Source of the DNA: Ruminococcus sp. OA3
GTDB taxonomy: Bacteria > Bacillota > Clostridia > Lachnospirales > Lachnospiraceae
DNA: 64,000 nt
NCBI RefSeq assembly: GCF_022440845.1
Contig: NZ_JAKNTO010000001.1
Location: 3,658,001 to 3,722,000, forward strand
Direction: 5' to 3'
This document shows, one piece after another, positions 1 through 8,249 of the stretch; within the stretch, counting starts at the first letter, position 1; each line of letters starts with the position of its first letter. The position numbers and the translations under genes are program-made. The notes beneath the pieces are model-generated. The model had not been told where the DNA came from and did no database searches. It worked only from the letters and a program-made list of their open reading frames with translations.

Positions 1-94
1 TTGCAATGTCTTTGATCCATTCTTCATCACGTGCGGCGATCGCTTTCGCCATGGATGGAATGGAACCGTTTATTTTTTCACCGATAATTATCAT
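1..94 (-). CDS. Pterin-binding corrinoid methyltransferase family protein, 5' end only
   Basis: Only the first 31 codons lie in the window; the gene runs off the left edge. The protein starts MIIIGEKINGSIPSMAKAI, the N-terminal strand typical of the dihydropteroate-synthase-like family that includes methyltetrahydrofolate:corrinoid methyltransferases (AcsE/MtvB-type subunits). Family members move a methyl group from methyltetrahydrofolate to a corrinoid protein, or the reverse, in the cytoplasm. An AGGGGG ribosome binding site lies about 9 nt before the ATG. The family call rests on this short N-terminus, so the substrate and partner proteins cannot be stated. Confidence 0.72.
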   Translation of the reverse strand, partial: MIIIGEKINGSIPSMAKAIAARDEEWIKDIA

Positions 95-126
95 TAGAAT
101 TATCCCCCTGGTTCTTATTCGTTTGT

Positions 127-155
127 ATTATACCATATGAATATTTGCAGGTAAA
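127..155 (-). promoter_or_regulatory. Sigma-A-type promoter for the methyltransferase gene
   Basis: On the minus strand, TTTACC (150-155) and TATAAT (127-132) are separated by 17 bp. The -10 is perfect and the -35 matches 4 of 6. It lies just upstream of the ATG at 94. Confidence 0.6.
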
Positions 156-212
156 GGAACAATATAACACTATTACCGATTTTTTTGGAAATATATTATG
201 ATATTTTAACCA

Positions 213-896
213 CTATTCACATAACATCTCATCAATCGTGACAAACTCATAACCTGATTTCGTCAATTCGTCCACAATCTGCAGCGCTGCTTCAACAGTT
301 GTGTCATAACTGTCATGCATCAGTATAATATCTCCCTCTTTGACGCAGGGCAAAACACGTTTTAAAACAGCATTCGTGTTTTTAAGCTCCCAGTCCATGG
401 AATCAATGTTCCAGAACACCGGGATCATCGGTATTCCACAGTCCAGTTCATCGTCCCATTCTCCATAAGGCGGGCGGATATATGCAGGATATTCACCGGT
501 GATCTGTCTGATCAGCTCACATGTCGTCTGGATCTGCTCACATGCTTCCGCTTTCGGTAACTTGGTAAGAAGCACGTGCTTATAAGCGTGATTTCCCACC
601 AGATGTCCTTCCTCATACATTCTCTTTACAATCTTCTCATTCCCTGGTATCTGCTTTCCAAGCAGGAAGAAGCTGGCCTTTACATTTCGCTCTGCAAGTC
701 CGTCCAGCAACTGGGGGGTATATACTTCATGCGGTCCATCATCAAATGTCAACGCTACTTTCGGCTTTTCCATCACTTCGGACGACGCCTCCTGTACATC
801 TGTTCGTGCATTGCCAAGACATAGAACAGAAACTGCCAGCAGCATCAGCGCCGGCAGTATCCATTGCAGTTTTTTATAAACATTCCAAAATTTCAT
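213..896 (-). CDS. Polysaccharide deacetylase (NodB homology domain), membrane anchored
   Basis: A 227-residue protein with one N-terminal hydrophobic segment (about 11-28), so it is probably membrane-anchored or secreted with the enzyme outside. The NodB motifs are in order: TFDDGP (50-55, metal-binding and catalytic Asp), HAYKH (103-107, metal His pair), RPPYG (141-145) and LMHD (192-195). The family removes acetyl groups from N-acetylated sugars of peptidoglycan or other polysaccharides. Sporulation (PdaA/PdaB-type) versus vegetative (PgdA-type) roles cannot be separated. GGAGG lies 9 nt before the ATG. The gene stands alone between two promoters and the rplT terminator. Confidence 0.9.
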   Translation of the reverse strand: MKFWNVYKKLQWILPALMLLAVSVLCLGNARTDVQEASSEVMEKPKVALTFDDGPHEVYTPQLLDGLAERNVKASFFLLGKQIPGNEKIVKRMYEEGHLVGNHAYKHVLLTKLPKAEACEQIQTTCELIRQITGEYPAYIRPPYGEWDDELDCGIPMIPVFWNIDSMDWELKNTNAVLKRVLPCVKEGDIILMHDSYDTTVEAALQIVDELTKSGYEFVTIDEMLCE

Positions 897-919
897 CCGG
901 AAATTCCTCCATGTATTTC

Positions 920-947
920 CTTATATCATATGAAGGTTCTCTGTCAG
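920..947 (-). promoter_or_regulatory. Promoter for the polysaccharide deacetylase gene
   Basis: Minus-strand CTGACA (942-947) and TATAAG (920-925) with a 16-bp spacer, each 5 of 6 matches to the sigma-A consensus, between the rplT terminator and the deacetylase start. Confidence 0.5.
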
Positions 948-958
948 AATAGAATGCT

Positions 959-987
959 AAAAAATCCCGGAACTTAGATTCCGGGAT
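959..987 (-). terminator. Rho-independent terminator of infC-rpmI-rplT
   Basis: Minus-strand stem ATCCCGGAA/TTCCGGGAT with a short loop followed by a run of T, 16 nt after the rplT stop. Confidence 0.9.
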
Positions 988-1002
988 CGTAACATTTTAC
1001 TA

Positions 1003-1359
1003 TTATGCGATTTTAGATTTTGCCAGTTCCGCAAGAGTTGTAAATCCTGCAGCATCATTAACTGCCATATCTGCCAGAACTTTTCTGTTCAGATCTACTT
1101 CAGCTAATTTTAAACCATGCATAAACTTGCTGTATGATAAACCGTTCATTCTTGCCGCAGCGTTGATACGTGCGATCCACAGCTGTCTGAACTGACGTTT
1201 TTTCTGTTTTCTGCCTGCATAGGAGCTTGTAAGGGCTCTCATTACTGACTGTTTTGCCACTCTGTACTGTTTTGATCTGGCTCCTCTGTAACCCTTTGCC
1301 AGTTTCAGTGTTCTGTTATGTCTTTTTTTAGCGTTTAAGCCGCCTTTAATTCTTGCCAT
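1003..1359 (-). CDS. rplT: 50S ribosomal protein L20
   Basis: A 118-residue basic protein, the usual length, with the typical start [15 protein letters not shown] and the C-terminal globular domain. It binds 23S rRNA early in 50S assembly and, in Firmicutes, represses its own operon by binding the infC leader RNA. Last gene of infC-rpmI-rplT; the terminator follows directly. Confidence 0.98.
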   Translation of the reverse strand: MARIKGGLNAKKRHNRTLKLAKGYRGARSKQYRVAKQSVMRALTSSYAGRKQKKRQFRQLWIARINAAARMNGLSYSKFMHGLKLAEVDLNRKVLADMAVNDAAGFTTLAELAKSKIA

Positions 1360-1385
1360 TCTTATATTCCTCCTTCGACTCTATC

Positions 1386-1583
1386 TTAAATGTAAGGTAA
1401 AATTTTCTTCATGTTCTTTACATTTGTCTCATCCGTAACAGCCGGTTTTCTCAGATTTCTTTTTCTCTTCTGAGATTTTTTGGTTAAGATATGGCTTTTA
1501 TAAGCTTTGTTTCTTACTAATTTTCCTGTACCTGTTTTTTTGAAACGCTTTGCAGCTGCTCTGCTTGTTTTAATTTTTGGCAT
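1386..1583 (-). CDS. rpmI: 50S ribosomal protein L35
   Basis: A 65-residue basic protein ([20 protein letters not shown]), standard for L35. It lies 26 bp upstream of rplT and 27 bp after infC, each with an AGGAGG-type site, in the conserved order infC-rpmI-rplT. Confidence 0.98.
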   Translation of the reverse strand: MPKIKTSRAAAKRFKKTGTGKLVRNKAYKSHILTKKSQKRKRNLRKPAVTDETNVKNMKKILPYI

Positions 1584-1610
1584 TTTGTCGTCCTCCTTGA
1601 ATATATGTTT

Positions 1611-2120
1611 TTACTGACGTTTTTCGCTTAAGAACATCGTCATACTTCTGCCTTCTACTTTTGGTGCTTTTTCTACCACTGCAATATCAGACAGCTTCTC
1701 TGCAAAATCATCCAGAATATACCTGCTGCTGTGCATATGCGCCATCTCACGTCCTCTGAAACGCAGAGTCACCTTCACTTTATCCCCTTTGGAGATAAAC
1801 TTTCTGGCTGCATTGACCTTCGTGTTTAAATCGTTTGTATCAATGTTTGGAGACAGGCGAACTTCCTTTACGTCGACGGTTTTTTGTTTCTTTCTGGCAT
1901 CTTTTTCTTTTCTCGCCAGTTCATATTTGTACTTGCCATAGTCCACGATCTTGCATACCGGCGGTTTTGCTGTCGGCGCAATCTTCACCAGATCCAGTCC
2001 GGCCTCCACCGCAATGTTATATGCCTCCTTGGATGACATGATTCCCATCTGCTCCCCGTCCGCTCCAACCAGTCTTACTTCCCGGTCGCGGATCTGCTCA
2101 TTAATCATTAAATCGCTAAT
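1611..2120 (-). CDS. infC: Translation initiation factor IF-3, AUU start codon
   Basis: IF-3 binds the 30S subunit, keeps it free of 50S and proofreads start-codon pairing. The 169-residue product has the N-domain motif NEQIRDREVRLVG, the linker and the C-domain. I place the start at ATT (2118-2120): GGAGG lies 9 nt upstream, whereas the first in-frame ATG (2106-2108) is 21 nt from it, and an upstream ATG overlaps the ribosome site. An AUU start is the classical device by which IF-3 limits its own synthesis, since it rejects non-standard starts. First gene of infC-rpmI-rplT, behind an attenuator leader. Confidence 0.95.
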   Translation of the reverse strand: MSDLMINEQIRDREVRLVGADGEQMGIMSSKEAYNIAVEAGLDLVKIAPTAKPPVCKIVDYGKYKYELARKEKDARKKQKTVDVKEVRLSPNIDTNDLNTKVNAARKFISKGDKVKVTLRFRGREMAHMHSSRYILDDFAEKLSDIAVVEKAPKVEGRSMTMFLSEKRQ

Positions 2121-2276
2121 AGTTGTGCACCTCCATAAATAAAAAAATAAGTAGATAGACAGACTATCCACTTATTCATATCGCATAATAATGACTTATT
2201 ATTTCAATATTAACCATAGTCACTCATTTGTGCTAAGGTGAGAGTGGATACTCTTCTTTGTTTTTCATACTTGTTT
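2121..2276 (-). promoter_or_regulatory. L20-type leader (attenuator) upstream of infC
   Basis: About 150 nt of untranslated leader. It holds a terminator hairpin (2141-2175) ending just before the infC ribosome site. Further upstream, TATCCACT (2243-2250 on the minus strand) is complementary to AGTGGATA in the 5' arm of that terminator (2165-2172), giving a mutually exclusive antiterminator. This matches the Firmicute L20 leader, in which L20 protein favours termination. Seen: both pairings. Known: the family mechanism. Inferred: that L20 acts here. Confidence 0.8.
2141..2175 (-). terminator. Leader terminator (attenuator) before infC
   Basis: Minus-strand arms ATAAGTGGATAG and CTATCTACTTAT around a 5-nt loop, 12 pairs with one G-U, then seven T. 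It ends 7 nt before the infC GGAGG. Confidence 0.88.
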
Positions 2277-2306
2277 ACTTTATCACAACCCTTATCATTC
2301 TGTCAA
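2277..2306 (-). promoter_or_regulatory. Promoter of infC-rpmI-rplT
   Basis: Minus-strand TTGACA (2301-2306, perfect) and TAAAGT (2277-2282) with an 18-bp spacer, immediately after the uvrB stop. Start would be near 2270. Confidence 0.6.
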
Positions 2307-2311
2307 CTGTT

Positions 2312-4360
2312 TTATTCAATATCCTCCAGATTCTTCTTAAGCTCCACCATTTTATCGCGCAGTTCTGCTGCAACCTCGAAGTTTAAATCTGCAGCTGCCG
2401 CTTTCATCTGTTTCTCCAGATTCGCAATCAGCTGTTCCAGTTCTTTCCTGCTCATAGATTCCGGATCTTTTGCCAGATTCTTCTCTGTCTTCGCCACTTC
2501 TTTTGAGATGCTGATCAGATCACGCACGGCTTTCTGAATAGTCTTTGGAGTGATGCCATGCTCTGTATTATATGCCTCCTGTATCTCCCGGCGCCGTTTT
2601 GTCTCCTCAATCGCCACTTTCATGGAATCCGTTATATTATCGGCATACATGATGACATGGCCATCCGCATTTCTTGCCGCACGTCCGATCGTCTGGATCA
2701 GCGAGGTCTCAGAACGCAGAAACCCTTCTTTATCCGCATCCAGTATCGCAACCAGGGTGATTTCCGGAATATCAAGCCCCTCTCTCAGAAGATTGATTCC
2801 CACAAGCACATCAAACACATCGAGACGCATATCACGTATGATCTCCGTCCGCTCCAGCGTATCGATATCCGAGTGCAGGTATTTTACCCGAATACCGAGA
2901 TTTTTCATATAATCTGTCAGATCTTCAGCCATGCGCTTCGTCAGAGTAGTGATCAGAATTTTATTATGCTTATCGACTTCCTTATAGACTTCGGATACCA
3001 GATCATCAATCTGGCCTTCCACAGGGCGCACTTCCACATCGGGATCCAGAAGCCCGGTTGGACGGATGATCTGCTCCGCGCGCAGCATCTCGTGATCCGC
3101 TTCATAATCTCCCGGAGTCGCTGATACAAACATCACCTGATCAATGTGCTCCTCAAATTCCGTGAAATTAAGCGGCCTGTTATCTTTTGCCGAGGGCAGG
3201 CGGAATCCATAATCTACCAGAGTCGACTTCCGTGACTGATCGCCTGCATACATTCCGCGAATCTGCGGAACAGTCTTATGTGACTCGTCAATGATAAGAA
3301 GATAGTCATCTTCAAAGTAATCCATCAGGGTATACGGTGCCTCTCCCGGCCTGAGGCCTGCGAGATAACGCGAATAATTCTCAATGCCGGAACAGAATCC
3401 CGTCTCCTTCATCATCTCCAGGTCAAAGTTGGTCCGTTCCTGTATACGCTGTGCCTCCAGCAGCTTGTCTTCACTCTTAAAGTAACGGACCTGCTCTTCC
3501 AGCTCAACTTCGATCTCCTTTGCCGAAGCCAGTATTTTATCCATGGGAACAACGTAATGTGATGCCGGAAAAATTGCAACATGATTCATCTCATGCAGTA
3601 TTTCCCCCGTCAGAGTGTCAATTTCCGTAATCCGTTCAATCTCATCCCCAAAGAACTCAACACGGTATGCGATATCTGTGGCATCCGCCGGAAAGATCTC
3701 CACCACGTCTCCACGCACGCGAAAAGTGCCGCGGTGAAAATCCATGTCATTCCGGTCATACTGTATATCAATCAGTTCTCTCAGCACCGCATCACGGTCT
3801 TTTTCCATACCGGGGCGCAGAGAAATGATCATATTCTGATAGTCCTTCGGACTGCCGATCCCGTAGATGCAGGACACACTGGAGATGATGATAACATCCC
3901 TCCGCTCACTCAGAGCGGCCGTTGCCGACAAACGCAGCTTGTCGATCTCCTCATTGATAGCGGAATCCTTCGCGATATAGGTGTCAGTGGATGGGACGTA
4001 GGCCTCCGGCTGATAGTAATCGTAGTAGGACACGAAGTATTCAACTGCATTCTCCGGAAAAAACTCTTTGAACTCGCCGTAGAGCTGGGCTGCCAGAGTC
4101 TTATTATGTGCAATGATCAGCGTCGGTTTCTGAATCTGCTGAATGACATTTGCCATCGTAAATGTCTTGCCGGATCCGGTAACGCCGAGCAGCGTCTGAC
4201 ATTGATTGCCTTCCCTGAATCCCTGCACAAGCTGATTTATCGCCTGCGGCTGGTCGCCCGTAGGCTGGTATTCTGAATGCAGTCTGAAACCAGCCCCCCC
4301 TTTCATGCGGGTTTCATCAGCAGGCAGCGATGCGGATTGCGAATGTCCTTGATTAACCAT
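2312..4360 (-). CDS. uvrB: Excinuclease ABC subunit B
   Basis: A 682-residue DNA damage-recognition helicase of nucleotide excision repair. It receives DNA from UvrA and recruits UvrC. Walker A is GVTGSGKT (59-66); the strand-separating beta-hairpin region [10 protein letters not shown] is near 112-121; helicase motifs follow; the C-terminal UVR helix pair that contacts UvrC ends the protein. The start is the ATG at 4360, with GGAGG 11 nt upstream; an ATG 18 nt further up overlaps that site. No uvrA or uvrC is adjacent. Confidence 0.97.
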   Translation of the reverse strand: MVNQGHSQSASLPADETRMKGGAGFRLHSEYQPTGDQPQAINQLVQGFREGNQCQTLLGVTGSGKTFTMANVIQQIQKPTLIIAHNKTLAAQLYGEFKEFFPENAVEYFVSYYDYYQPEAYVPSTDTYIAKDSAINEEIDKLRLSATAALSERRDVIIISSVSCIYGIGSPKDYQNMIISLRPGMEKDRDAVLRELIDIQYDRNDMDFHRGTFRVRGDVVEIFPADATDIAYRVEFFGDEIERITEIDTLTGEILHEMNHVAIFPASHYVVPMDKILASAKEIEVELEEQVRYFKSEDKLLEAQRIQERTNFDLEMMKETGFCSGIENYSRYLAGLRPGEAPYTLMDYFEDDYLLIIDESHKTVPQIRGMYAGDQSRKSTLVDYGFRLPSAKDNRPLNFTEFEEHIDQVMFVSATPGDYEADHEMLRAEQIIRPTGLLDPDVEVRPVEGQIDDLVSEVYKEVDKHNKILITTLTKRMAEDLTDYMKNLGIRVKYLHSDIDTLERTEIIRDMRLDVFDVLVGINLLREGLDIPEITLVAILDADKEGFLRSETSLIQTIGRAARNADGHVIMYADNITDSMKVAIEETKRRREIQEAYNTEHGITPKTIQKAVRDLISISKEVAKTEKNLAKDPESMSRKELEQLIANLEKQMKAAAADLNFEVAAELRDKMVELKKNLEDIE

Positions 4361-4407
4361 AATGTATTTTACCTCCATGGTGGTCCGATAAAAGTTTATA
4401 TAGTTTG

Positions 4408-4436
4408 ATTATAACAGAGTGCATAGATAAAGTACA
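4408..4436 (-). promoter_or_regulatory. Possible promoter for uvrB
   Basis: Minus-strand TATAAT (4408-4413) with TGTACT (4431-4436) 17 bp upstream. The -35 is weak (3 of 6). No LexA box was recognised nearby. Confidence 0.4.
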
Positions 4437-4469
4437 GGGCACATCCGAATGTTTGTTCTGCATTTTAAG

Positions 4470-5888
4470 TTACATCAAATGACGAAACCACTCATCCAGC
4501 GGCCACAGCATGCGGATTTTTTCCAGACGTTTCGGACTGATCTTCTGCGGAATCTGTCCCGGTGCCAGTGTATATGTCACTTCGTCCTGCACAATGAGCG
4601 TATCCTCTTCATACGTTTTCATATATTTGCGCATGCTCGTGTTCAAAGATGTACTGTCGACCACCAGCATCAATTCCGTATCGATGTATGCACTCCGCAT
4701 ATCCCAGTTAAATGATCCGATTCCCGTCAGCCTGTCTCCGATCGTGAAGCATTTCCCATGATATGATACTCCCGCATCGTATTCCATGATGTTGATACCA
4801 GTATCCACAATTTCTTCTTTATGGATCAGATAATCAACGGCTCCAAATGGATTTCCATTATTTGGAGCTGAATTTGTCATCATCCATACATCTTCATTTG
4901 TATTGCCAAGTTCTGTGAGCCTTTCTGTCATATAATCGTTACACAATATATATGGGGTGTGGAATACTATTTTCTCCGAAGACTGCATCATCAGCTCCGT
5001 CATGTTGTAAAATAAGACCGGTTCTTTTACCGCAGCCTGAATTGGGTTTGATATCAGACGGATTTGATTTGTTTCCGTTGTCATTTCCATATAATCTGCT
5101 TCTTCAAACCACCCGCCGTGTTCTGACCGCATATTTCCATACAGTTCCACCAGTTCATTTCCGCTCTCTCTGATCTTTTCTTTTGAAAATGCAGGCACTG
5201 AATCCATTACAATTTTACATTCAGAAAGCTCCCAGACCGATTTAAAATATGTCTTTACCTGTTCTACGGAAGACCCCTGCGTCTTGCCCGCATTGTATAT
5301 CAAAACGTCCCAGTCATAATTCTTATAGTCTGTATCATTTCCCAGAAAATAATCAAATGTATTGCGTCCCCCCAGAATAAATGCAGTGTCATCTGCTATC
5401 AGATATTTATCATGCATACGGGCCATCAGTTTAGTCGGCTTCAGGATGTTGATCGGATTATATACTTTGATGGTTACATTTTTGAGAGTACCCAGCGCCT
5501 TAAAATATGGATCCCCCATCACATGTATAAAATATGAAAAGCCGTCCAGCAATAGCTGGACCTTCACGCCTCTCATCGCGGCATCGTATAAAGCTGACAG
5601 CATGATCTTTCCGCTGTTATCAGATTTAAAATCAAATGTTGACAGTATAATACTTTCAGAAGCGTTGGATATTAAACGAATCCTCTCCTCCAATGCCTCA
5701 TCATTTTGAAACAGAATTGCCGCACGGTCCTGGCAGAGGTGATCTCCATAGAAATCAGAGGAATCAAAACTGTTTTTCGTCTTCGCTGTAACCCCTTCCT
5801 GCTTCCGGTAAGGAACACAGACAAAAGAAATATATACTATCAGAACCAGTATGATCAGAACCACTGTCATCATTCTCTTATACTTCAT
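4470..5888 (-). CDS. Phospholipase D-family protein, ClsC/YmdC-like
   Basis: A 472-residue protein with an N-terminal membrane segment (about residues 7-25) and two PLD half-domains. The first HKD motif is intact (MHDKYLIADD, followed by GGRN..DYF as in ClsC/YmdC). The second reads YHGKCFTIGDR, where Gly replaces the usual Asp of HxKxxxxD, with an Asp one place later; GSFNWDMRS follows. Family members make cardiolipin or hydrolyse phosphodiesters at the membrane. The substrate is unknown and the altered second motif makes activity uncertain. AGGAGG lies 5 nt before the ATG at 5888. It is divergent from the Hpt gene. Confidence 0.82.
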   Translation of the reverse strand: MKYKRMMTVVLIILVLIVYISFVCVPYRKQEGVTAKTKNSFDSSDFYGDHLCQDRAAILFQNDEALEERIRLISNASESIILSTFDFKSDNSGKIMLSALYDAAMRGVKVQLLLDGFSYFIHVMGDPYFKALGTLKNVTIKVYNPINILKPTKLMARMHDKYLIADDTAFILGGRNTFDYFLGNDTDYKNYDWDVLIYNAGKTQGSSVEQVKTYFKSVWELSECKIVMDSVPAFSKEKIRESGNELVELYGNMRSEHGGWFEEADYMEMTTETNQIRLISNPIQAAVKEPVLFYNMTELMMQSSEKIVFHTPYILCNDYMTERLTELGNTNEDVWMMTNSAPNNGNPFGAVDYLIHKEEIVDTGINIMEYDAGVSYHGKCFTIGDRLTGIGSFNWDMRSAYIDTELMLVVDSTSLNTSMRKYMKTYEEDTLIVQDEVTYTLAPGQIPQKISPKRLEKIRMLWPLDEWFRHLM

Positions 5889-5987
5889 CTCTTCCTCCTG
5901 CAGACCGCTGTTATTATTATCCGTCATTTTACAGTTTATCATATCATTCGCTCAAAAACATTAATATTTTACCGCCCTCAGATTATG

Positions 5988-6018
5988 TTTACAATACGCA
6001 AAAATATATGCTATAATA
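5988..6018 (+). promoter_or_regulatory. Promoter of the Hpt/HD-GYP operon
   Basis: TTTACA (5988-5993) and TATAAT (6013-6018), spacer 19 bp (18 if TTACAA is used). It lies 38 nt upstream of the Hpt start. Confidence 0.55.
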
Positions 6019-6055
6019 TTTACTAATATATACCCTTTAAAGGAGTACCAATAAA

Positions 6056-6418
6056 ATGGATCAAAATTCGAGAACTATTCTCCAGATTGCTGGTATTGAT
6101 TATGACGCTGCTGTTGCCCGCTTTTCCGGAAACAGCGGTCTTTATATTCGTTTTCTGCATAAATTTCTGCAGGATGAGAACATGCAACTTTTTTCCTGTG
6201 CAATGAAAGAAGAACGTTATGATGATGCACTGCTCGCTGCCCACACTCTGAAAGGAGTCGCCGGAAATCTTGGACTGACACGACTGTTCGACCTCTGTTC
6301 TCAGATCGTAGTTGAACTGCGCTCAGATAATGCTGCGCAGGCTCAGGATTTATTTCCCGCTGCAAAAGAGGCATATGATGCGGCAGTGGCTGCTATCAGC
6401 AGTACCATGGAGATTTAG
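6056..6418 (+). CDS. Stand-alone Hpt (histidine phosphotransfer) domain protein
   Basis: A 120-residue, mostly helical protein with the Hpt signature HTLKG at 63-67; His63 is the expected phosphoacceptor. Such proteins carry phosphate between a hybrid sensor kinase and a response regulator. No membrane segment is seen. AAAGGAGT precedes the ATG. The HD-GYP response regulator starts 3 nt after this stop, so the two are co-transcribed and Hpt is the likely phosphodonor for it. No kinase gene is adjacent. Confidence 0.9.
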   Translation: MDQNSRTILQIAGIDYDAAVARFSGNSGLYIRFLHKFLQDENMQLFSCAMKEERYDDALLAAHTLKGVAGNLGLTRLFDLCSQIVVELRSDNAAQAQDLFPAAKEAYDAAVAAISSTMEI

Positions 6419-6421
6419 CTG

Positions 6422-7486
6422 ATGAAAACCAGAGATACGATTTTAATTGTAGATGATATCGAGATTAACCGCGTGATACTCTGCGGCCTGTTTGAACATG
6501 ATTTTCGTCTCCTGGAAGCAGAAAATGGCGACCAGGCTCTGACACTTGCCCGCAAATATCACGAACGCATGGCGATCATACTGCTGGATTTGAATATGCC
6601 TGTCAAAGACGGTTATCAGGTTATGACGGAATTAAAAAAAGATGGTCTTCTCTCTGAACTTCCCGTCATAATCATCACTGCAGAGGATTCTTCCGAAAAT
6701 GAAGTGAAAGCATTTGATCTCGGCGCTTCCGACATCATCATGAAGCCATTTGAACCTCATGTGGTAAAACGCCGAGTACAGAATGTGATAGAACTGAACC
6801 ACCGAAAACTTTACCAGGAACAGATCATCGAAGAACAGGCCGTCAAACTGCGTGAATCTAATACGGTCATGGTTGATGCACTTTCATCAATTATTGAGTA
6901 CCGAAGCCTGGAGACCGGACAGCATATTCAGCGAATTCGTCTGTTTACAAGAACACTGCTGCAGGAAGTAACCAGACACTGCACAGACCTCGGTCTGAAT
7001 ACAAAAGACATCGATATCATAGCCAGCGCATCCTCCATGCATGACATCGGCAAAATAGCCATCCCGGATTCGATACTCAATAAGCCGGGCCGGCTGGCAG
7101 ATGAGGAATTCGAGGTCATGAAGACCCATACTACAAAAGGCTGTGAAATGCTAAAGACCCTGAAGCGTGTCGGGGATGAGAAATACCTGCAGTACGCATA
7201 TAATATCTGCCGCTATCACCATGAACGCTGGGACGGAAAAGGATATCCTGACGGACTGACGTCTGATCAAATACCAGTCTGTGCTCAGGTTGTGGGAATC
7301 GCAGACTGTTATGATGCACTCACTATGGATCGTGTTTACAGAAAGGCGCTCCCCGAAGAACAGGCATTCCATATGATCCTGAACGGTGAATGCGGTACTT
7401 TTTCACCCAGGCTTTTGGAGAGCTTCAGGAGTGTACGCACTGAATTTGCGCATCTTGCAAATGAATATGCAGATCATCAAAAATAA
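6422..7486 (+). CDS. Response regulator with HD-GYP phosphodiesterase domain
   Basis: A 354-residue cytoplasmic protein. The receiver domain (1-120) has acidic pair Asp11-Asp12, phosphoacceptor Asp56 (LLDLNMP) and Lys108 (MKPF). The HD-GYP domain (about 145-345) has HDIGK at 207-211, the second His pair in YHHERW (265-270) and the GYP motif DGKGYPDGL (271-279). The family hydrolyses cyclic di-GMP. The catalytic residues I can check are present, so the enzyme looks active, with output controlled by phosphorylation of Asp56. It is the second gene after hpt and ends in a terminator. Confidence 0.92.
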   Translation: MKTRDTILIVDDIEINRVILCGLFEHDFRLLEAENGDQALTLARKYHERMAIILLDLNMPVKDGYQVMTELKKDGLLSELPVIIITAEDSSENEVKAFDLGASDIIMKPFEPHVVKRRVQNVIELNHRKLYQEQIIEEQAVKLRESNTVMVDALSSIIEYRSLETGQHIQRIRLFTRTLLQEVTRHCTDLGLNTKDIDIIASASSMHDIGKIAIPDSILNKPGRLADEEFEVMKTHTTKGCEMLKTLKRVGDEKYLQYAYNICRYHHERWDGKGYPDGLTSDQIPVCAQVVGIADCYDALTMDRVYRKALPEEQAFHMILNGECGTFSPRLLESFRSVRTEFAHLANEYADHQK

Positions 7487-7534
7487 AAAGCAGATTTCCG
7501 GGTTCGGCTGATCCTGGAAACCTGCTTTTATTTA
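7486..7534. terminator. Bidirectional terminator
   Basis: Arms AAAAGCAG and CTGCTTTT with further inner pairing (TTTCC/GGAAA), A-rich on one side and T-rich on the other. It serves the HD-GYP gene (plus) and the Spo0A-like gene (minus). Confidence 0.85.
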
Positions 7535-7550
7535 TATTCATTTTAATCGG

Positions 7551-8042
7551 TTACATCCTCATGCCTTCATGCAGATATTTTGCAACCTGAAGAATAAATT
7601 GCCCGTTTGTCGGCTTGCTGACCGCCAGATTCTGTGTAATGCTGCTGTAAAGCTTCCAGTTTCCGTGATCCCAGATTCCTGTAACTGCATATCTGATGGC
7701 GCGTTCAACTCCTGCTGCCGTCGCACGCTCACGTTTTGCAATAGCAGGATAAATCTCTTTTGTCACCCAAATCGTCTCTCCCGGGCTGGCTGCTGCCATA
7801 CCGACTGCCTGACACAAATATACATATCCCTTCGTATGTACAGAAACACCAAATTCCAGCAGCAGCTGACCAGCTTTTTCCCTCCATGCCTGCTCACTTT
7901 TGCCGCATCCCTGTCCGCTGTGCACCTCACACCCAAAGCAGCACGTCCCATATTCCTGTGCTGCACCTATGGTGCATGAATTCTCAGTAAGCGTAAGAAG
8001 CACCTCTCCTGTTTTTAACCCTTCAATCCTATCAACTTCCAT
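7551..8042 (-). CDS. Orphan Spo0A C-terminal-type DNA-binding protein with Cys-rich N-terminus
   Basis: A 163-residue protein. Residues about 64-160 match the Spo0A effector domain: KGYVYLCQAV, then YPAIAKRE, VERAIRYAV and SKPTNGQFI. The receiver domain of true Spo0A is absent. Instead the first 50 residues hold Cys23, Cys34, Cys35, Cys38, His41 and Cys46 (GTCCFGCEVHSGQGC), suggestive of a metal or redox centre. It is therefore a DNA-binding regulator whose input is probably not aspartyl phosphorylation; that part is inference. AAGGGG lies before the ATG. It is a single gene with its own promoter region, and a Spo0A-box-like sequence lies upstream. Confidence 0.82.
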   Translation of the reverse strand: MEVDRIEGLKTGEVLLTLTENSCTIGAAQEYGTCCFGCEVHSGQGCGKSEQAWREKAGQLLLEFGVSVHTKGYVYLCQAVGMAAASPGETIWVTKEIYPAIAKRERATAAGVERAIRYAVTGIWDHGNWKLYSSITQNLAVSKPTNGQFILQVAKYLHEGMRM

Positions 8043-8084
8043 GTTATCCCCTTCTGTGTTTAAATAATTTCGTTTAATTATTTA

Positions 8085-8123
8085 ATTATAGGAAAAATTA
8101 AATTCGAAATAGAATCCTCGACA
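8085..8123 (-). promoter_or_regulatory. Promoter with a Spo0A-box-like sequence
   Basis: Minus strand: TATAAT (8085-8090) with a poor -35. TGTCGAG (8117-8123) matches 6 of 7 of the 0A box TGTCGAA and sits at the -35 to -40 region, as for activated Spo0A promoters. Autoregulation or Spo0A control is inferred. Confidence 0.42.
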
Positions 8124-8196
8124 TTTAAAAACATTCCAAATTCGGAAGTTTTTGCATAAAAATTCAGTTTTTTTTAGATATATGATTTATTTGGAC

Positions 8197-8228
8197 AAAA
8201 AAAGACTACTGCATAACTGCAGTAGCCT
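8197..8228 (-). terminator. Terminator of degV
   Basis: Minus-strand arms GGCTACTGCA and TGCAGTAGTC around GTTA, followed by seven T, just after the degV stop. Confidence 0.92.
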
Positions 8229-8249
8229 CTGGCAGTATGTCGTTAACAG

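Noticed and set aside
3581-4276. Plus-strand open frame of 231 codons opposite uvrB
   Set aside because: It is antisense to a highly conserved gene, has no ribosome site and no recognisable motif. Similar long shadows at 17407-18234, 24209-24907, 47514-48401 and 62646-63641 were dropped for the same reason.
7551-8042. Full-length Spo0A
   Set aside because: The receiver domain is absent and the protein is 163 residues, against about 265 for Spo0A.
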